Of a stretch of 33,212 bases of DNA, positions 26,253-32,357 are shown piece after piece. Below the pieces are notes generated by a model, which worked only from the letters and a program-made list of their open reading frames with translations, had not been told where the DNA came from and made no database searches. The stretch covers positions 1 to 33,212 of the IMG/VR virus record IMGVR_UViG_3300024520_000300. The stretch is one strand, 5' to 3'. Both the position numbers and the translations under genes were made by a program. The stretch is from a virus. Within the stretch, counting starts at the first letter, position 1; every line of letters begins with the position of its first letter.

Positions 26253-26530
26253 TAATCAACCTCTTCATAAGTTTGCTTAAAGATATCTTCTTTGACCGGA
26301 TAGATCTCACCACGGATGCCTTTGATGATGTAATCGCCTTGCTCGGCAGTCATAACGCCTTCAAGCGTCGGAATCGAAAGCCCAACACGAAGACCGGAAA
26401 GCATCTCACCACACGGCTTGCCAGAAGAAAGCGCACCGACATCGATAAAATCACACATATCACACCACGTATCCCAACGGAGTTGCAGTGCTTCAACAAC
26501 AACAGGAAGTTTCTTGTAACGTTTAATCAT
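26252..26530 (-). CDS. Conserved phage hypothetical protein, 92 residues
   Basis: The start is the ATG at 26530. The chain ends with a segment (AEQGDYIIKGIRGEIYPVKE, then DIFKQTYEEV) that is very common in small phage proteins of unknown function, where the pattern is [21 protein letters not shown]..TY. The N-terminus is a short basic strand-helix (KKLPVVVEALQL). It is the last gene before the ParB-methylase gene, overlapping it by 1 nt. Confidence 0.75.
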   Translation of the reverse strand: MIKRYKKLPVVVEALQLRWDTWCDMCDFIDVGALSSGKPCGEMLSGLRVGLSIPTLEGVMTAEQGDYIIKGIRGEIYPVKEDIFKQTYEEVD

Positions 26531-26603
26531 TTACGACCCCCAAAACCATTTTGTTGACGTCAACAAATTGGTCGAGAACACGTACACGAACCAACTCACT
26601 CAT
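26523..26603 (-). CDS. Tiny coupled ORF, 26 residues
   Basis: It runs from the ATG at 26603, which overlaps the stop of the 44-residue gene (ATGA), to a stop that overlaps the start of the 92-residue gene. The product (MSELVRVRVLDQFVDVNKMV and six more residues) has no recognised domain. Overlaps at both ends support translation, but such a small reading frame could be accidental. It contains the 28-bp inverted repeat. Confidence 0.35.
   Translation of the reverse strand: MSELVRVRVLDQFVDVNKMVLGVVND
26545..26572. repeat. 28-bp near-perfect inverted repeat
   Basis: Fourteen-base arms with 13 matching positions centred on TTGTTGACGTCAACAA, with no loop. It sits within a translated stretch upstream of the 92-residue gene, so it may be a protein-binding operator rather than a hairpin. 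TTGAC and GTCAA half-sites also occur at 27079-27092 in the divergent region. Confidence 0.6.
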
Positions 26604-26734
26604 TTACGACCCCACCACGCCAACGAACCAATAAATAAAATAATAAAGCCCACATATATAACCACATTAGCCACGTCAACTCCCAACTCCGGTAGCGCCG
26701 TATCAGTAGAAACCCAATCAGAATTTTGCATCAT
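26600..26734 (-). CDS. Small single-pass membrane protein, 44 residues
   Basis: The ATG pair at 26734-26729 is preceded by GGGTG. A polar N-terminus (MMQNSDWVSTDTALPELG) leads into one membrane helix (residues about 22-40) and a WWGRK tail. The frame could extend upstream to a GTG at 26785, which is less likely. It overlaps its neighbours by 4 bp (downstream) and 17 bp (upstream 24-residue ORF). Confidence 0.45.
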   Translation of the reverse strand: MMQNSDWVSTDTALPELGVDVANVVIYVGFIILFIGSLAWWGRK

Positions 26735-26792
26735 GAAACACCCATATTGAATAAATAGCCAAAGCAAGAAGCCACCAACAATCACCGCTCAT
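26718..26792 (-). CDS. Tiny membrane peptide ORF, 24 residues
   Basis: The ATG at 26792 follows AAGGTGG. The peptide (MSGDCWWLLALAIYSIWVFH plus four residues) is a single hydrophobic helix. It overlaps the next ORF, as in a coupled series. Not a recognised family; it could be translated only by chance. Confidence 0.3.
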   Translation of the reverse strand: MSGDCWWLLALAIYSIWVFHDAKF

Positions 26793-26837
26793 ATAACCAC
26801 CTTCATGTAACAATCCACAAATGACGGAACACACACA

Positions 26838-26915
26838 TTAACCCAACTCCGTAAAGCAAGAAAAAAAATAGAAATCCAAAAAAAATTAATAATCCACAGA
26901 CAAGATCTTCATTCA
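26838..26915 (-). CDS. Tiny membrane peptide ORF, 25 residues
   Basis: It starts at the ATG at 26915, overlapping the previous ORF's stop (ATGA), with GGTGG 6 nt upstream. The product (MNEDLVCGLLIFLDFYFFSC plus five residues) is mostly hydrophobic. Its stop overlaps another ATG (TAATG). Support is limited to overlap and hydrophobicity. Confidence 0.3.
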
Positions 26916-26995
26916 TTCGTAACCACCATAACCAAAGTAAAAAACCAATATGACGACCGTGATAGGTTGGAAGACATGTCCTCGTTGATTGTCAT
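26912..26995 (-). CDS. Tiny ORF at the head of the leftward operon, 27 residues
   Basis: It starts at ATG 26995 (or 26977), shortly after a GGGGTAATACCCC inverted repeat, and ends in an ATGA overlap with the next tiny ORF. The product is Ser/Tyr/Phe/Gly-rich. No clear ribosome site is present, so this is the weakest member of the series. Confidence 0.2.
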
Positions 26996-27252
26996 TGTAT
27001 ATGGGGTATTACCCCCCCTTTGGATTGTCTTCTAAATTGTACCTTATCAATTTAAAATTTTAATTGCTATTATTTTATTGACGTTGGTCAAGAAGAGAAC
27101 ATAATACGCGTTATGTATGCGTAAACGGTATACAATATATTTCAATCCACCGGCGTGGCCGCGTTCAATAACGTTTGTTCGTATTCTATCGTAATAACTT
27201 CTTTAAAAACCCCGCAAGTTGATAGTCTTTTCTTTATTCGGGGAGCGTATAA

Positions 27253-27312
27253 TCTTTATTTGATGGATGTGAAGTCTTTATTTGATGGCTGTGAAGTCTT
27301 TATTTGATGGCT
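27253..27312. repeat. Three 22-bp tandem direct repeats
   Basis: The unit TCTTTATTTGATGG(A/C)TGTGAAG begins at 27253, 27275 and 27297; the third copy is incomplete. A unit of 22 bp is not a multiple of three, so it is noncoding. Two helical turns of spacing would suit protein binding on one DNA face. Confidence 0.8.
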
Positions 27313-27373
27313 GTTCCAACAGCTTTGGCTGTTTTTCTTTGCCACCGATTCCGGTCAACGTAAAGCAAAAGCC

Positions 27374-27481
27374 ATTGAATTAAGCCAATGTAAGGCAATT
27401 GAATTAAGCCAATGTAAAGCAAAGAAGCCATTGAATTAAGCCAATGTAAAGCAAAGAAGCAATTGAATTAAGCCAATGTAA
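27374..27481. repeat. Four iteron-like direct repeats
   Basis: ATTGAATTAAGCCAATGTAA occurs exactly at 27374, 27398, 27430 and 27462, with spacings of 24, 32 and 32 bp; the last spacings include an AAGCAAAGAAGC linker. Short GGCAATCAAGGCAA repeats follow. Each unit has CATTG and CAATG arms on copies with C. Direct repeats of 20-32 bp are typical of initiator- or partition-protein binding arrays. Confidence 0.8.
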
Positions 27482-27621
27482 AGCAAGGCAATCAAGGCAA
27501 GCAATCAAGGCAACGCAAGCGGTTGAAGTAAAGCTGGTGGTCTGTAAATTGTTGGTGGCTATGAATTGACGTACCGGTTTGAAGAAGTTGTTGGCGATTC
27601 CCTTAAGTTGTCGCCGCAATA

Positions 27622-27689
27622 CCCGTTCTTGACGGGGCGCTAAGCCAATTGAACGCGCGTTACTCGCGTTCCTTGGCGCGCATTGCGCC
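27622..27689. repeat. Three adjacent GC-rich hairpins
   Basis: CCCGT/ACGGG (27622-27636), AACGCG/CGCGTT (27652-27670) and GGCGC/GCGCC (27675-27689) stand in a row in otherwise AT-rich DNA. They lack T-runs, so they are not ordinary terminators, and may be single-strand initiation or protein-binding structures. Confidence 0.55.
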
Positions 27690-27962
27690 TACCGGCTTTA
27701 ATGCTTTTACTTATTATATGCGATATTTGGATCTTGTCAAGTATTATTTTTAATACGTTTTGTAAGTTGCTGTATATATTAACGTTGGAACGTAAACTTT
27801 TTTATTGTTGCCCTCAATTATTCAACCTCTTGTTTTGGGCGTTAAAATAAAACCTTTACACGTAACTAGTTGATATAACCGTAGTTATGTTGCGGTTCAC
27901 ACGCTATTGTGAGGGCACTTTCGTTGTAAGCCATTATTATTTAATCTTTTATGAAATAAACC

Positions 27963-27991
27963 TTGTTAGAAATTACGTTATCGGGTATAAT
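27963..27991 (+). promoter_or_regulatory. Sigma70-type promoter for the rightward operon
   Basis: TTGTTA (27963-27968) and a perfect TATAAT (27986-27991) are exactly 17 bp apart, about 40 bp upstream of the first rightward gene (28033). It is the clearest promoter in the window. Confidence 0.75.
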
Positions 27992-28032
27992 TGTGTTCAA
28001 TAACACGAATAACAATAACGAAAGGTAATAGC

Positions 28033-28242
28033 ATGAAAAGAACACTAGATGTAGAGCAAGAGGATGAATTGTTTGATATACTACTAAATACAATGAACTT
28101 TTGTGGAAATACTATTGAAGCTGTAAAGGCGTTTTGCCAAGAAAACAACATTGATTATTCAAGTAGTCACGTAAAAGAGCAGACTGAAAATGTCCGTTGC
28201 GACGCAAGTTTTTCTTTTTATGTAAACAACAAAGGGCAATAA
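28033..28242 (+). CDS. Hypothetical protein, 69 residues
   Basis: The ATG at 28033 follows GAAAGG; an upstream ATG in frame is inside the promoter transcript start area. The N-terminal two thirds are helical and acidic (LDVEQEDELFDILLNTM), with two Cys. It is the first gene behind the strong promoter. No family is recognised. Confidence 0.6.
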   Translation: MKRTLDVEQEDELFDILLNTMNFCGNTIEAVKAFCQENNIDYSSSHVKEQTENVRCDASFSFYVNNKGQ

Positions 28243-28243
28243 C

Positions 28244-28645
28244 ATGAACGATATACTTAAAGATAACAATTGGGAAAGCTACCCGGAAGTTTATAGCAAG
28301 TTGCGCGCGCTTGAACAAGCCGGCGTTAAAATACACAAATTAATTTTTAAAAATTGTTCAACTAAGCAAGTTTTTGACTTTTGGGTGGACGCAATTGAAA
28401 GTTACGTTGACGCGCATTTTGATAATAATACAATTGAAAGTAACTTTGGAATAACCATTAACGCCGTTGAAGCAATAAGAGGCCAATACCATTATGACGA
28501 CGACGATGCTCGGGAATACATTTTAACCCCTTTTCTTGACATGATAGTTGAGGGAGGACACTATATAGAGCTTGCAAACGAGGGGTTCCGTTGGTTTGTT
28601 GAACTTGACGAACTTGAAGACGCGTTAAACAATTTATTCGATTAA
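28244..28645 (+). CDS. Hypothetical acidic protein, 133 residues (paralogue A)
   Basis: It starts 1 bp after the previous stop, behind the AACAACAAAGGGCAATAAC leader. The N-terminal MNDILKDNNWESYPEVYSKL pattern and the C-terminal acidic Leu-rich segment (LDELEDALNNLFD) are shared with the 128-residue gene at 29092-29478, so these two genes are paralogues. The centre contains a DDDD run. No known family. The stop codon lies inside the stem of an RNA element at 28642-28691. Confidence 0.65.
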   Translation: MNDILKDNNWESYPEVYSKLRALEQAGVKIHKLIFKNCSTKQVFDFWVDAIESYVDAHFDNNTIESNFGITINAVEAIRGQYHYDDDDAREYILTPFLDMIVEGGHYIELANEGFRWFVELDELEDALNNLFD

Positions 28646-28691
28646 GTCTCCAGCCGGCGCGTAAAACTTGCGCGCCGTTATGTTTACTTAA
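28642..28691 (+). ncRNA. Two-tier RNA stem-loop overlapping the stop of paralogue A
   Basis: An outer stem TTAAGT/ACTTAA (28642-28647 with 28686-28691) encloses an inner 7-bp hairpin CGGCGCG/CGCGCCG (28655-28677) with loop TAAAACTTG. The ACTTAA arm lies directly before the AAAAGG ribosome site of the next gene. The equivalent element after paralogue B has a different inner stem but keeps the loop and outer stem. Confidence 0.5.
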
Positions 28692-28708
28692 CAACAAAAG
28701 GCAATAAC

Positions 28709-29074
28709 ATGAATAAATTATGGCATGATAAATACTTTAATTTCCGAGATTATCTTGAGCTGTCGCAAGACGATTATCGTAAAAAGATAAAATCATTACT
28801 ACTTAAGCATACCTCTAATTTTGCAAGACAGCAATCGAAAGAATCGCAAGCAACATTTTTTGGATGCATTAAACAGCTTAACAACATAGCGCGAAACAAT
28901 AATTGGACTTATACTCTTTTTCCGGATTCTTGCCCGTATTCTATGGATTTTGCTTTTTACAATAAAGACGGTGATTTTATGTTTCATGGCGGATTAATCT
29001 TGCATGGTCTATGTGAGACCTTTAGCGTACAACTAGAAACAAAACCATTTATTAATTGGTCACTTCATACTTAA
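28709..29074 (+). CDS. Hypothetical phage protein with a conserved C-terminal motif, 121 residues
   Basis: It begins behind the ACAACAAAAGGCAATAAC leader. The C-terminal third (FMFHGGLILHG, then TFSVQLETKPFINWSLHT to the end) matches a motif frequent in phage and plasmid proteins of unknown function (family DUF4120 is the nearest recall, not verified). The N-terminal two thirds are basic and helical (residues 20-55). The gene lies between the two paralogues. Confidence 0.65.
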   Translation: MNKLWHDKYFNFRDYLELSQDDYRKKIKSLLLKHTSNFARQQSKESQATFFGCIKQLNNIARNNNWTYTLFPDSCPYSMDFAFYNKDGDFMFHGGLILHGLCETFSVQLETKPFINWSLHT

Positions 29075-29091
29075 CAACAAAAGGCAATAAC

Positions 29092-29478
29092 ATGAAAGAT
29101 ATACTTAAAGACAATAATTTTGAGCAGTACCCCATAGTTTATAATCGCTTGAGTGAATTAAAAAGAATTGGGGTTAACTTAAACGATTTTCTTGCAAAGA
29201 GCGTACCTCTTTTACATGACAGAGACTTTTGGCAAGAGGCCGTTGATGATTTTGTTGAAGCAAACTTTGAAAACAACAGCTCAATTGAAGTTGATATCGT
29301 TGAAGCGGTACAAAGACAGTACCCACTTTCACACAAACTAACGAAAAGCCTTATGATCGATCCATACGTTGAAGAGCTTGTTATAAGGGGCGTTTTAGTA
29401 GAACTTGAATTCAAAGGGGACTTATTCCACATCTATTTAGATAGATTAGAACTATTCTTAGATAATATGTTTGCTTAA
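29092..29478 (+). CDS. Hypothetical acidic protein, 128 residues (paralogue B)
   Basis: The start is the ATG at 29092, with the AACAACAAAAGGCAATAAC leader directly upstream. MKDILKDNNFEQYPIVYNRL corresponds closely to the start of the gene at 28244, and DRLELFLDNMFA to its end, so a duplication is clear despite divergence in the middle. No function is known. Its stop also lies in a stem-loop element. Confidence 0.65.
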   Translation: MKDILKDNNFEQYPIVYNRLSELKRIGVNLNDFLAKSVPLLHDRDFWQEAVDDFVEANFENNSSIEVDIVEAVQRQYPLSHKLTKSLMIDPYVEELVIRGVLVELEFKGDLFHIYLDRLELFLDNMFA

Positions 29479-29525
29479 GTTCCCATGCGGTACGTAATAA
29501 CTTGCGTATCGCAATGATTACTTAA
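29475..29525 (+). ncRNA. Two-tier RNA stem-loop overlapping the stop of paralogue B
   Basis: Outer stem TTAAGT/ACTTAA (29475-29480 with 29520-29525) and inner 9-bp stem TGCGGTACG/CGTATCGCA (29486-29513, one G.U) with loop TAATAACTTG. The inner stem differs from the copy at 28642-28691 while pairing is kept, which is compensatory change. Confidence 0.5.
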
Positions 29526-29539
29526 CAAAAGGAAATAAC

Positions 29540-29707
29540 ATGAAAAACAAATTAGTCACACACTTTCAAAAACTTGGAAATAGCAACTGCATTGTTATAC
29601 CAAAACCAATAATAAAGCTCCTCGGAATTGACCTTTCGCAAGATATACTGGTACAAACTGACGGGGAGAAATTAATCATAACACCAAACTTTAAAACTAA
29701 CCAATAA
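29540..29707 (+). CDS. AbrB/MazE-type DNA-binding protein, 55 residues
   Basis: The ATG at 29540 follows AAAAGGAAATAAC. The sequence (KLGNSNCIVIPKPIIKLLGI, then DILVQTDGEKLIITP) is the swapped-hairpin AbrB/SpoVT fold as in MazE antitoxins: L-G-N-S, then I-P-K-P-I, then a two-strand end. It could be a phage transcription regulator or an antitoxin. The next gene (71 residues) does not look like a MazF toxin, so regulator is preferred. Confidence 0.78.
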   Translation: MKNKLVTHFQKLGNSNCIVIPKPIIKLLGIDLSQDILVQTDGEKLIITPNFKTNQ

Positions 29708-29717
29708 GGAGTTAAAA

Positions 29718-29933
29718 ATGGATAAAAACAAGATAACCGTATACATCGAAAACAGTAAATTCGATGGTAATGAAGCAGAGGTAATAAAGCTTTTAGAAAA
29801 GGCAAGCTTACACGATTGCAACTTTAGTAACCGAGACTTTTCCGTTGAAAAGAACGATTTTACATACGTTGAGTGTGAAGACGAGATGCTCGGAAAGATT
29901 ATATTAAACGATGTCAACGACATAATTATGTAA
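29718..29933 (+). CDS. Hypothetical protein, 71 residues
   Basis: It starts 10 bp after the AbrB-like gene, behind AAGGAG. An alpha/beta pattern (KITVYIENSKFDGNEAEVIK, then a beta hairpin with SVEKNDFTYVE) is seen, with two Cys. A pair with the AbrB-like gene is possible but no known toxin is recognised. Confidence 0.6.
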   Translation: MDKNKITVYIENSKFDGNEAEVIKLLEKASLHDCNFSNRDFSVEKNDFTYVECEDEMLGKIILNDVNDIIM

Positions 29934-29977
29934 CAAGCAATTTACTGCCGCACAGGTAGAAAACAAAAGGCAATAAC

Positions 29978-30598
29978 ATGAAAGAAAAAACATACAAAAC
30001 ATACATCTTCTCTGAACTGGAGGAGAAGGTACAAGAAGACCTTATTCAAGAGTTCCGAAACGTAAACGTTGAGTGCGATTTTTGGTATGAGTACGTAGTT
30101 GAAGGCTTTATTGAAGATATGAAAGATTATGGTTTTGACATTGAAAGTAAGGATATACAATTTTCCGGCTTTGGACATCAAAGCGACGGCGCAAGCTTTG
30201 AATGCTCGTATATTAATTTGCGAAAGTACATTGACGATATGAACGCAACATCTCGCGACGATTATTTGCAAATACTTGAAGATAAAAACGTTCACGATGT
30301 TTATTTTACAATCGGACGTTCAACGTCGAATTATTGTCACAGTAATACAATGCATTGCAATAGTGACTGGTTTGTTGACCTTCCGTATCAAACGAAAGAA
30401 GAAAACATTAAGTATGATTATGTACAAACGGTTTTAAACGAACTTGAAGAGCATATCCAAGAATTCGCACGTGACAGGGCGCAAGACTTATATATTGCAC
30501 TACGCGACGAGCATGACAACATGACAAGCGACGAAATGGTTATTGAATTCCTTGTAGCCAATGAATACGGGTTCTTTGAAGACGGGAGGATGGCATAA
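29978..30598 (+). CDS. Conserved phage hypothetical protein, 206 residues
   Basis: It starts behind the AAACAAAAGGCAATAAC leader. The N-terminal sequence (YIFSELEEKVQEDLIQEFRN, then a FWYEYVVEGFIEDMKDYGFD) and the IQFSGFGHQSDGASFE box are typical of a widespread family of phage proteins with unknown function, sometimes labelled as antitoxin-like. The C-terminal half is helical and acidic. No catalytic motif is identified. Next gene overlaps at TAATG. Confidence 0.72.
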   Translation: MKEKTYKTYIFSELEEKVQEDLIQEFRNVNVECDFWYEYVVEGFIEDMKDYGFDIESKDIQFSGFGHQSDGASFECSYINLRKYIDDMNATSRDDYLQILEDKNVHDVYFTIGRSTSNYCHSNTMHCNSDWFVDLPYQTKEENIKYDYVQTVLNELEEHIQEFARDRAQDLYIALRDEHDNMTSDEMVIEFLVANEYGFFEDGRMA

Positions 30599-30849
30599 TG
30601 CTTAATACAAATACACTTTCTATGGAGGCGTACTGCGCGATAAGAGAGCTTGACGATTCTTTCGTTGGAACGCACAAATATATCGGTATTGCATGGTTTT
30701 GGAATTATGAATACAGGAATTCATTAAGAGGCGCAAGTTATTATCGCCGGCGCTTAGTGCATAAAGCTTTATTAGCCGACGGATTAAACCTTGGTGGCAA
30801 GTCAGAGGAGCATAGATGTATAATCGAAAGAATAGCAGGTTTTAACTAG
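30598..30849 (+). CDS. Hypothetical basic protein, 83 residues
   Basis: The ATG at 30598 overlaps the previous stop (TAATG). It carries a Trp/Tyr-rich centre (AWFWNYEYRNSLRGASYYRR) and a basic helix near the C-terminus, suggesting nucleic-acid or protein binding. No family is recognised. Confidence 0.6.
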   Translation: MLNTNTLSMEAYCAIRELDDSFVGTHKYIGIAWFWNYEYRNSLRGASYYRRRLVHKALLADGLNLGGKSEEHRCIIERIAGFN

Positions 30850-30865
30850 AAACAAAGGAGGCACC

Positions 30866-30925
30866 ATGTATATACCATCAGTTGTATTAATTATACTATT
30901 TTTAATGTGGTCAAGTAAAGACTGA
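30866..30925 (+). CDS. Nineteen-residue membrane peptide
   Basis: An ORF of 19 residues (MYIPSVVLIILFLMWSSKD) with an ideal AAAGGAGG site 5-6 nt upstream, in the spacer between two genes. The product is one short hydrophobic helix with a charged end. The ribosome site is as strong as any in the region, which argues for translation despite the length. Function unknown. Confidence 0.55.
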   Translation: MYIPSVVLIILFLMWSSKD

Positions 30926-30953
30926 CAATAAACGATAACAATAAGGAGCGTTA

Positions 30954-31208
30954 ATGGATACAGAAATAATCGCGGCGTTAGACCTGTTTATACAAGGGTT
31001 ACGCGATATGAACAAAGCAATGGTGTTAATTAAAAAAAGCAATAAAAGCATAGATCCTTTTGTAAAAACTATCGGTAAATTTCTTTGTCATATGGCTATA
31101 GAATCCGCAGAAACACGAGAGGGCGCAAAAAAAATGCTTGAGGATCTATTGGTAGATTCGTTTGTGGATTCGTGGGAACATATTAGATCTGAGAAGGAGA
31201 CAAAATGA
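30954..31208 (+). CDS. Hypothetical helical protein, 84 residues
   Basis: ATG at 30954 behind AAGGAG. Predicted all-helical with basic N-terminal half and an acidic C-terminal half (AKKMLEDLLVDSFVDSWEHI). No family. Its stop overlaps the next start (ATGA). Confidence 0.6.
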   Translation: MDTEIIAALDLFIQGLRDMNKAMVLIKKSNKSIDPFVKTIGKFLCHMAIESAETREGAKKMLEDLLVDSFVDSWEHIRSEKETK

Positions 31209-31537
31209 GCGCTGAAGATTCTATTGAAAAAATGAAGATGCGAGTTGAGTGGTCTGTTGAAGACCTAAAAAAACAGTTTCCAATGCTGCCTCTTTCCGGT
31301 ATTGAAACACTTGTCAGGTATCGTGATAATGGATGTCCTGCCGGTTCCTTTACCGAGGCGCTGTTAACCAACGACCTCATGGGAGCGTTTGGTAAAGCAG
31401 ATTGCCACAATAAACGCGTTATTTGTGACTATTGCGTTCTGATTTACAACTATATGCCCGCCGGATGTCATGGCAACGTTGAAATATACGAACAGTGGAT
31501 TAAAAACGGCGGGGCTAAAGGGCTTTATGGAGAATAA
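31205..31537 (+). CDS. Conserved phage hypothetical protein, 110 residues
   Basis: ATG at 31205 overlaps the previous stop; AAGGAG upstream. The C-terminal two thirds (RDNGCPAGSFTEALLTNDLM, then GAFGKADCHN and an ICDYCVLIYNYMP stretch) match a pattern common in small phage proteins (G.P.GSF...L.NDL..A..RAD). The family has no known function. Contains four Cys. Overlaps the next gene by 11 bp. Confidence 0.68.
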   Translation: MSAEDSIEKMKMRVEWSVEDLKKQFPMLPLSGIETLVRYRDNGCPAGSFTEALLTNDLMGAFGKADCHNKRVICDYCVLIYNYMPAGCHGNVEIYEQWIKNGGAKGLYGE

Positions 31538-31865
31538 TCATTATGAAGAAGAGATAAACAAGGCTATTACGGAAGAAAAGAAGTTCTTAAGAAGTTGCTT
31601 TTGTCATTGTTGCCTCTACATTGGATTGTTCCTTCTTTTCTTTTATCGTGACGCTTACGGAAGTGAACTGTGGTTGTTTTCCAGATTGACATGGCTATTA
31701 AATGCGGTTGCTTTTGGAGGGAGTTGCTTCTTTGCCTATGATTCGTCGCGGAGATTAAAGTTTTACAAGACAATACTGGAAGAAATTAGAGCTTTAAGTG
31801 ACCTTAAAAAAACTACTGATAAACTAATAGAAAAAATAGAGTGGAGAGCATGGACACCAAAATAA
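31527..31865 (+). CDS. Two-pass membrane protein, 112 residues
   Basis: The start is the ATG at 31527 (MENNHYEEEI), 4 nt after AAAGGG and inside the previous gene; a longer reading from 31470 is less likely. Hydrophobic segments at residues about 21-38 and 45-63 are joined by a short loop (YRDAYGSEL). A C-terminal coiled coil (residues about 75-105) stays in the cytoplasm if both ends are inside. A holin- or exclusion-type role is possible; no family is recognised. Confidence 0.65.
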   Translation: MENNHYEEEINKAITEEKKFLRSCFCHCCLYIGLFLLFFYRDAYGSELWLFSRLTWLLNAVAFGGSCFFAYDSSRRLKFYKTILEEIRALSDLKKTTDKLIEKIEWRAWTPK

Positions 31866-32071
31866 ACCTTAAGTTACGATGCCAGCGCTATAGCCACCAT
31901 CTGCTATACTTCCCACCTCCGGTGCTTGTAAATGACACTGGCATTGTGGAAAAATCTGCGCATTCGTTGGACGCAATACTTGCGTATGTTGACAAGAATC
32001 GGTTCCGGTACAGCGCTCGGAACTCGCAAGTTCTTGACAGTGAGCAACTAATAAAACATTATAAGAGGTAA
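31850..32071 (+). CDS. Hypothetical protein, 73 residues
   Basis: The start is the ATG at 31850 behind GGAG; a GTG at 31841 is the alternative. It overlaps the membrane protein gene by 16 bp. The chain has a basic N-terminus (INLKLRCQRYSHHLLYFPPP), a short helix and a basic end. No family is recognised. Confidence 0.6.
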   Translation: MDTKINLKLRCQRYSHHLLYFPPPVLVNDTGIVEKSAHSLDAILAYVDKNRFRYSARNSQVLDSEQLIKHYKR

Positions 32072-32075
32072 AGAC

Positions 32076-32357
32076 ATGAAAAAAATAGACAATGAAAAAA
32101 TACTCGATGAAATGAGTAAATCAATTTTTAATGCGTTTTACAGTTACATCAATAAAAAAGAAAACCTGCTGCCGTTAGCTGACGTATTAATGAATTATAT
32201 CTGGCAAGCTGCCGCACGCGTTACCGAGTCTAAAGCTGACGCAAAAGCAATCGTTATCCATTTGTTAAAGGCTACTATGGAGGAGAGCGAGGGGCGATGT
32301 ACTGGATGTGGGAAATTAATGGAAGAAGAAGAGGAAAATAAAGAAGGTAAAAAATGA
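32076..32357 (+). CDS. Hypothetical helical protein with a CxxC pair, 93 residues
   Basis: ATG at 32076 behind AGAGG. The N-terminal 70 residues are helical; residues CTGCGK form a CxxC pair that could bind metal with a partner. The C-terminus is a long Glu run. Its stop overlaps the recombinase start (ATGA). Confidence 0.62.
   Translation: MKKIDNEKILDEMSKSIFNAFYSYINKKENLLPLADVLMNYIWQAAARVTESKADAKAIVIHLLKATMEESEGRCTGCGKLMEEEEENKEGKK

Larger units (their letters stand above)
26996..28032. other. One-kilobase gene-free divergent region, possible replication origin or control region
   Basis: No convincing gene is present on either strand between the leftward late operon and the rightward small-gene operon. 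It contains TTGAC/GTCAA inverted half-sites (27079-27092), two CATAA(T/C)-N4-GTTATG elements (27100-27115, 27874-27889), 22-bp tandem repeats, four iteron-like copies and three GC-rich hairpins. AT-rich DNA follows and leads to a promoter at 27963-27991. Iterons, AT-rich stretches and hairpins together resemble origins of replication, but no initiator gene is visible nearby. Confidence 0.55.

Noticed and set aside
27253-27481. Repeats as a CRISPR array
   Set aside because: Units of 22 bp are tandem without spacers, and the 20-bp copies have near-identical linkers of only 4-12 bp. No cas gene is present.
27404-27619. 71-residue open frame on the minus strand
   Set aside because: It runs through the repeat array, has no ribosome site and its sequence follows the repeats (LNSIAS-type periodic words), so it is a shadow of the repeats.
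29540-29933. AbrB-like gene plus 71-residue gene as a MazEF-type toxin-antitoxin pair
   Set aside because: The second protein shows none of the MazF or PemK motifs, so only the DNA-binding fold of the first is supported.
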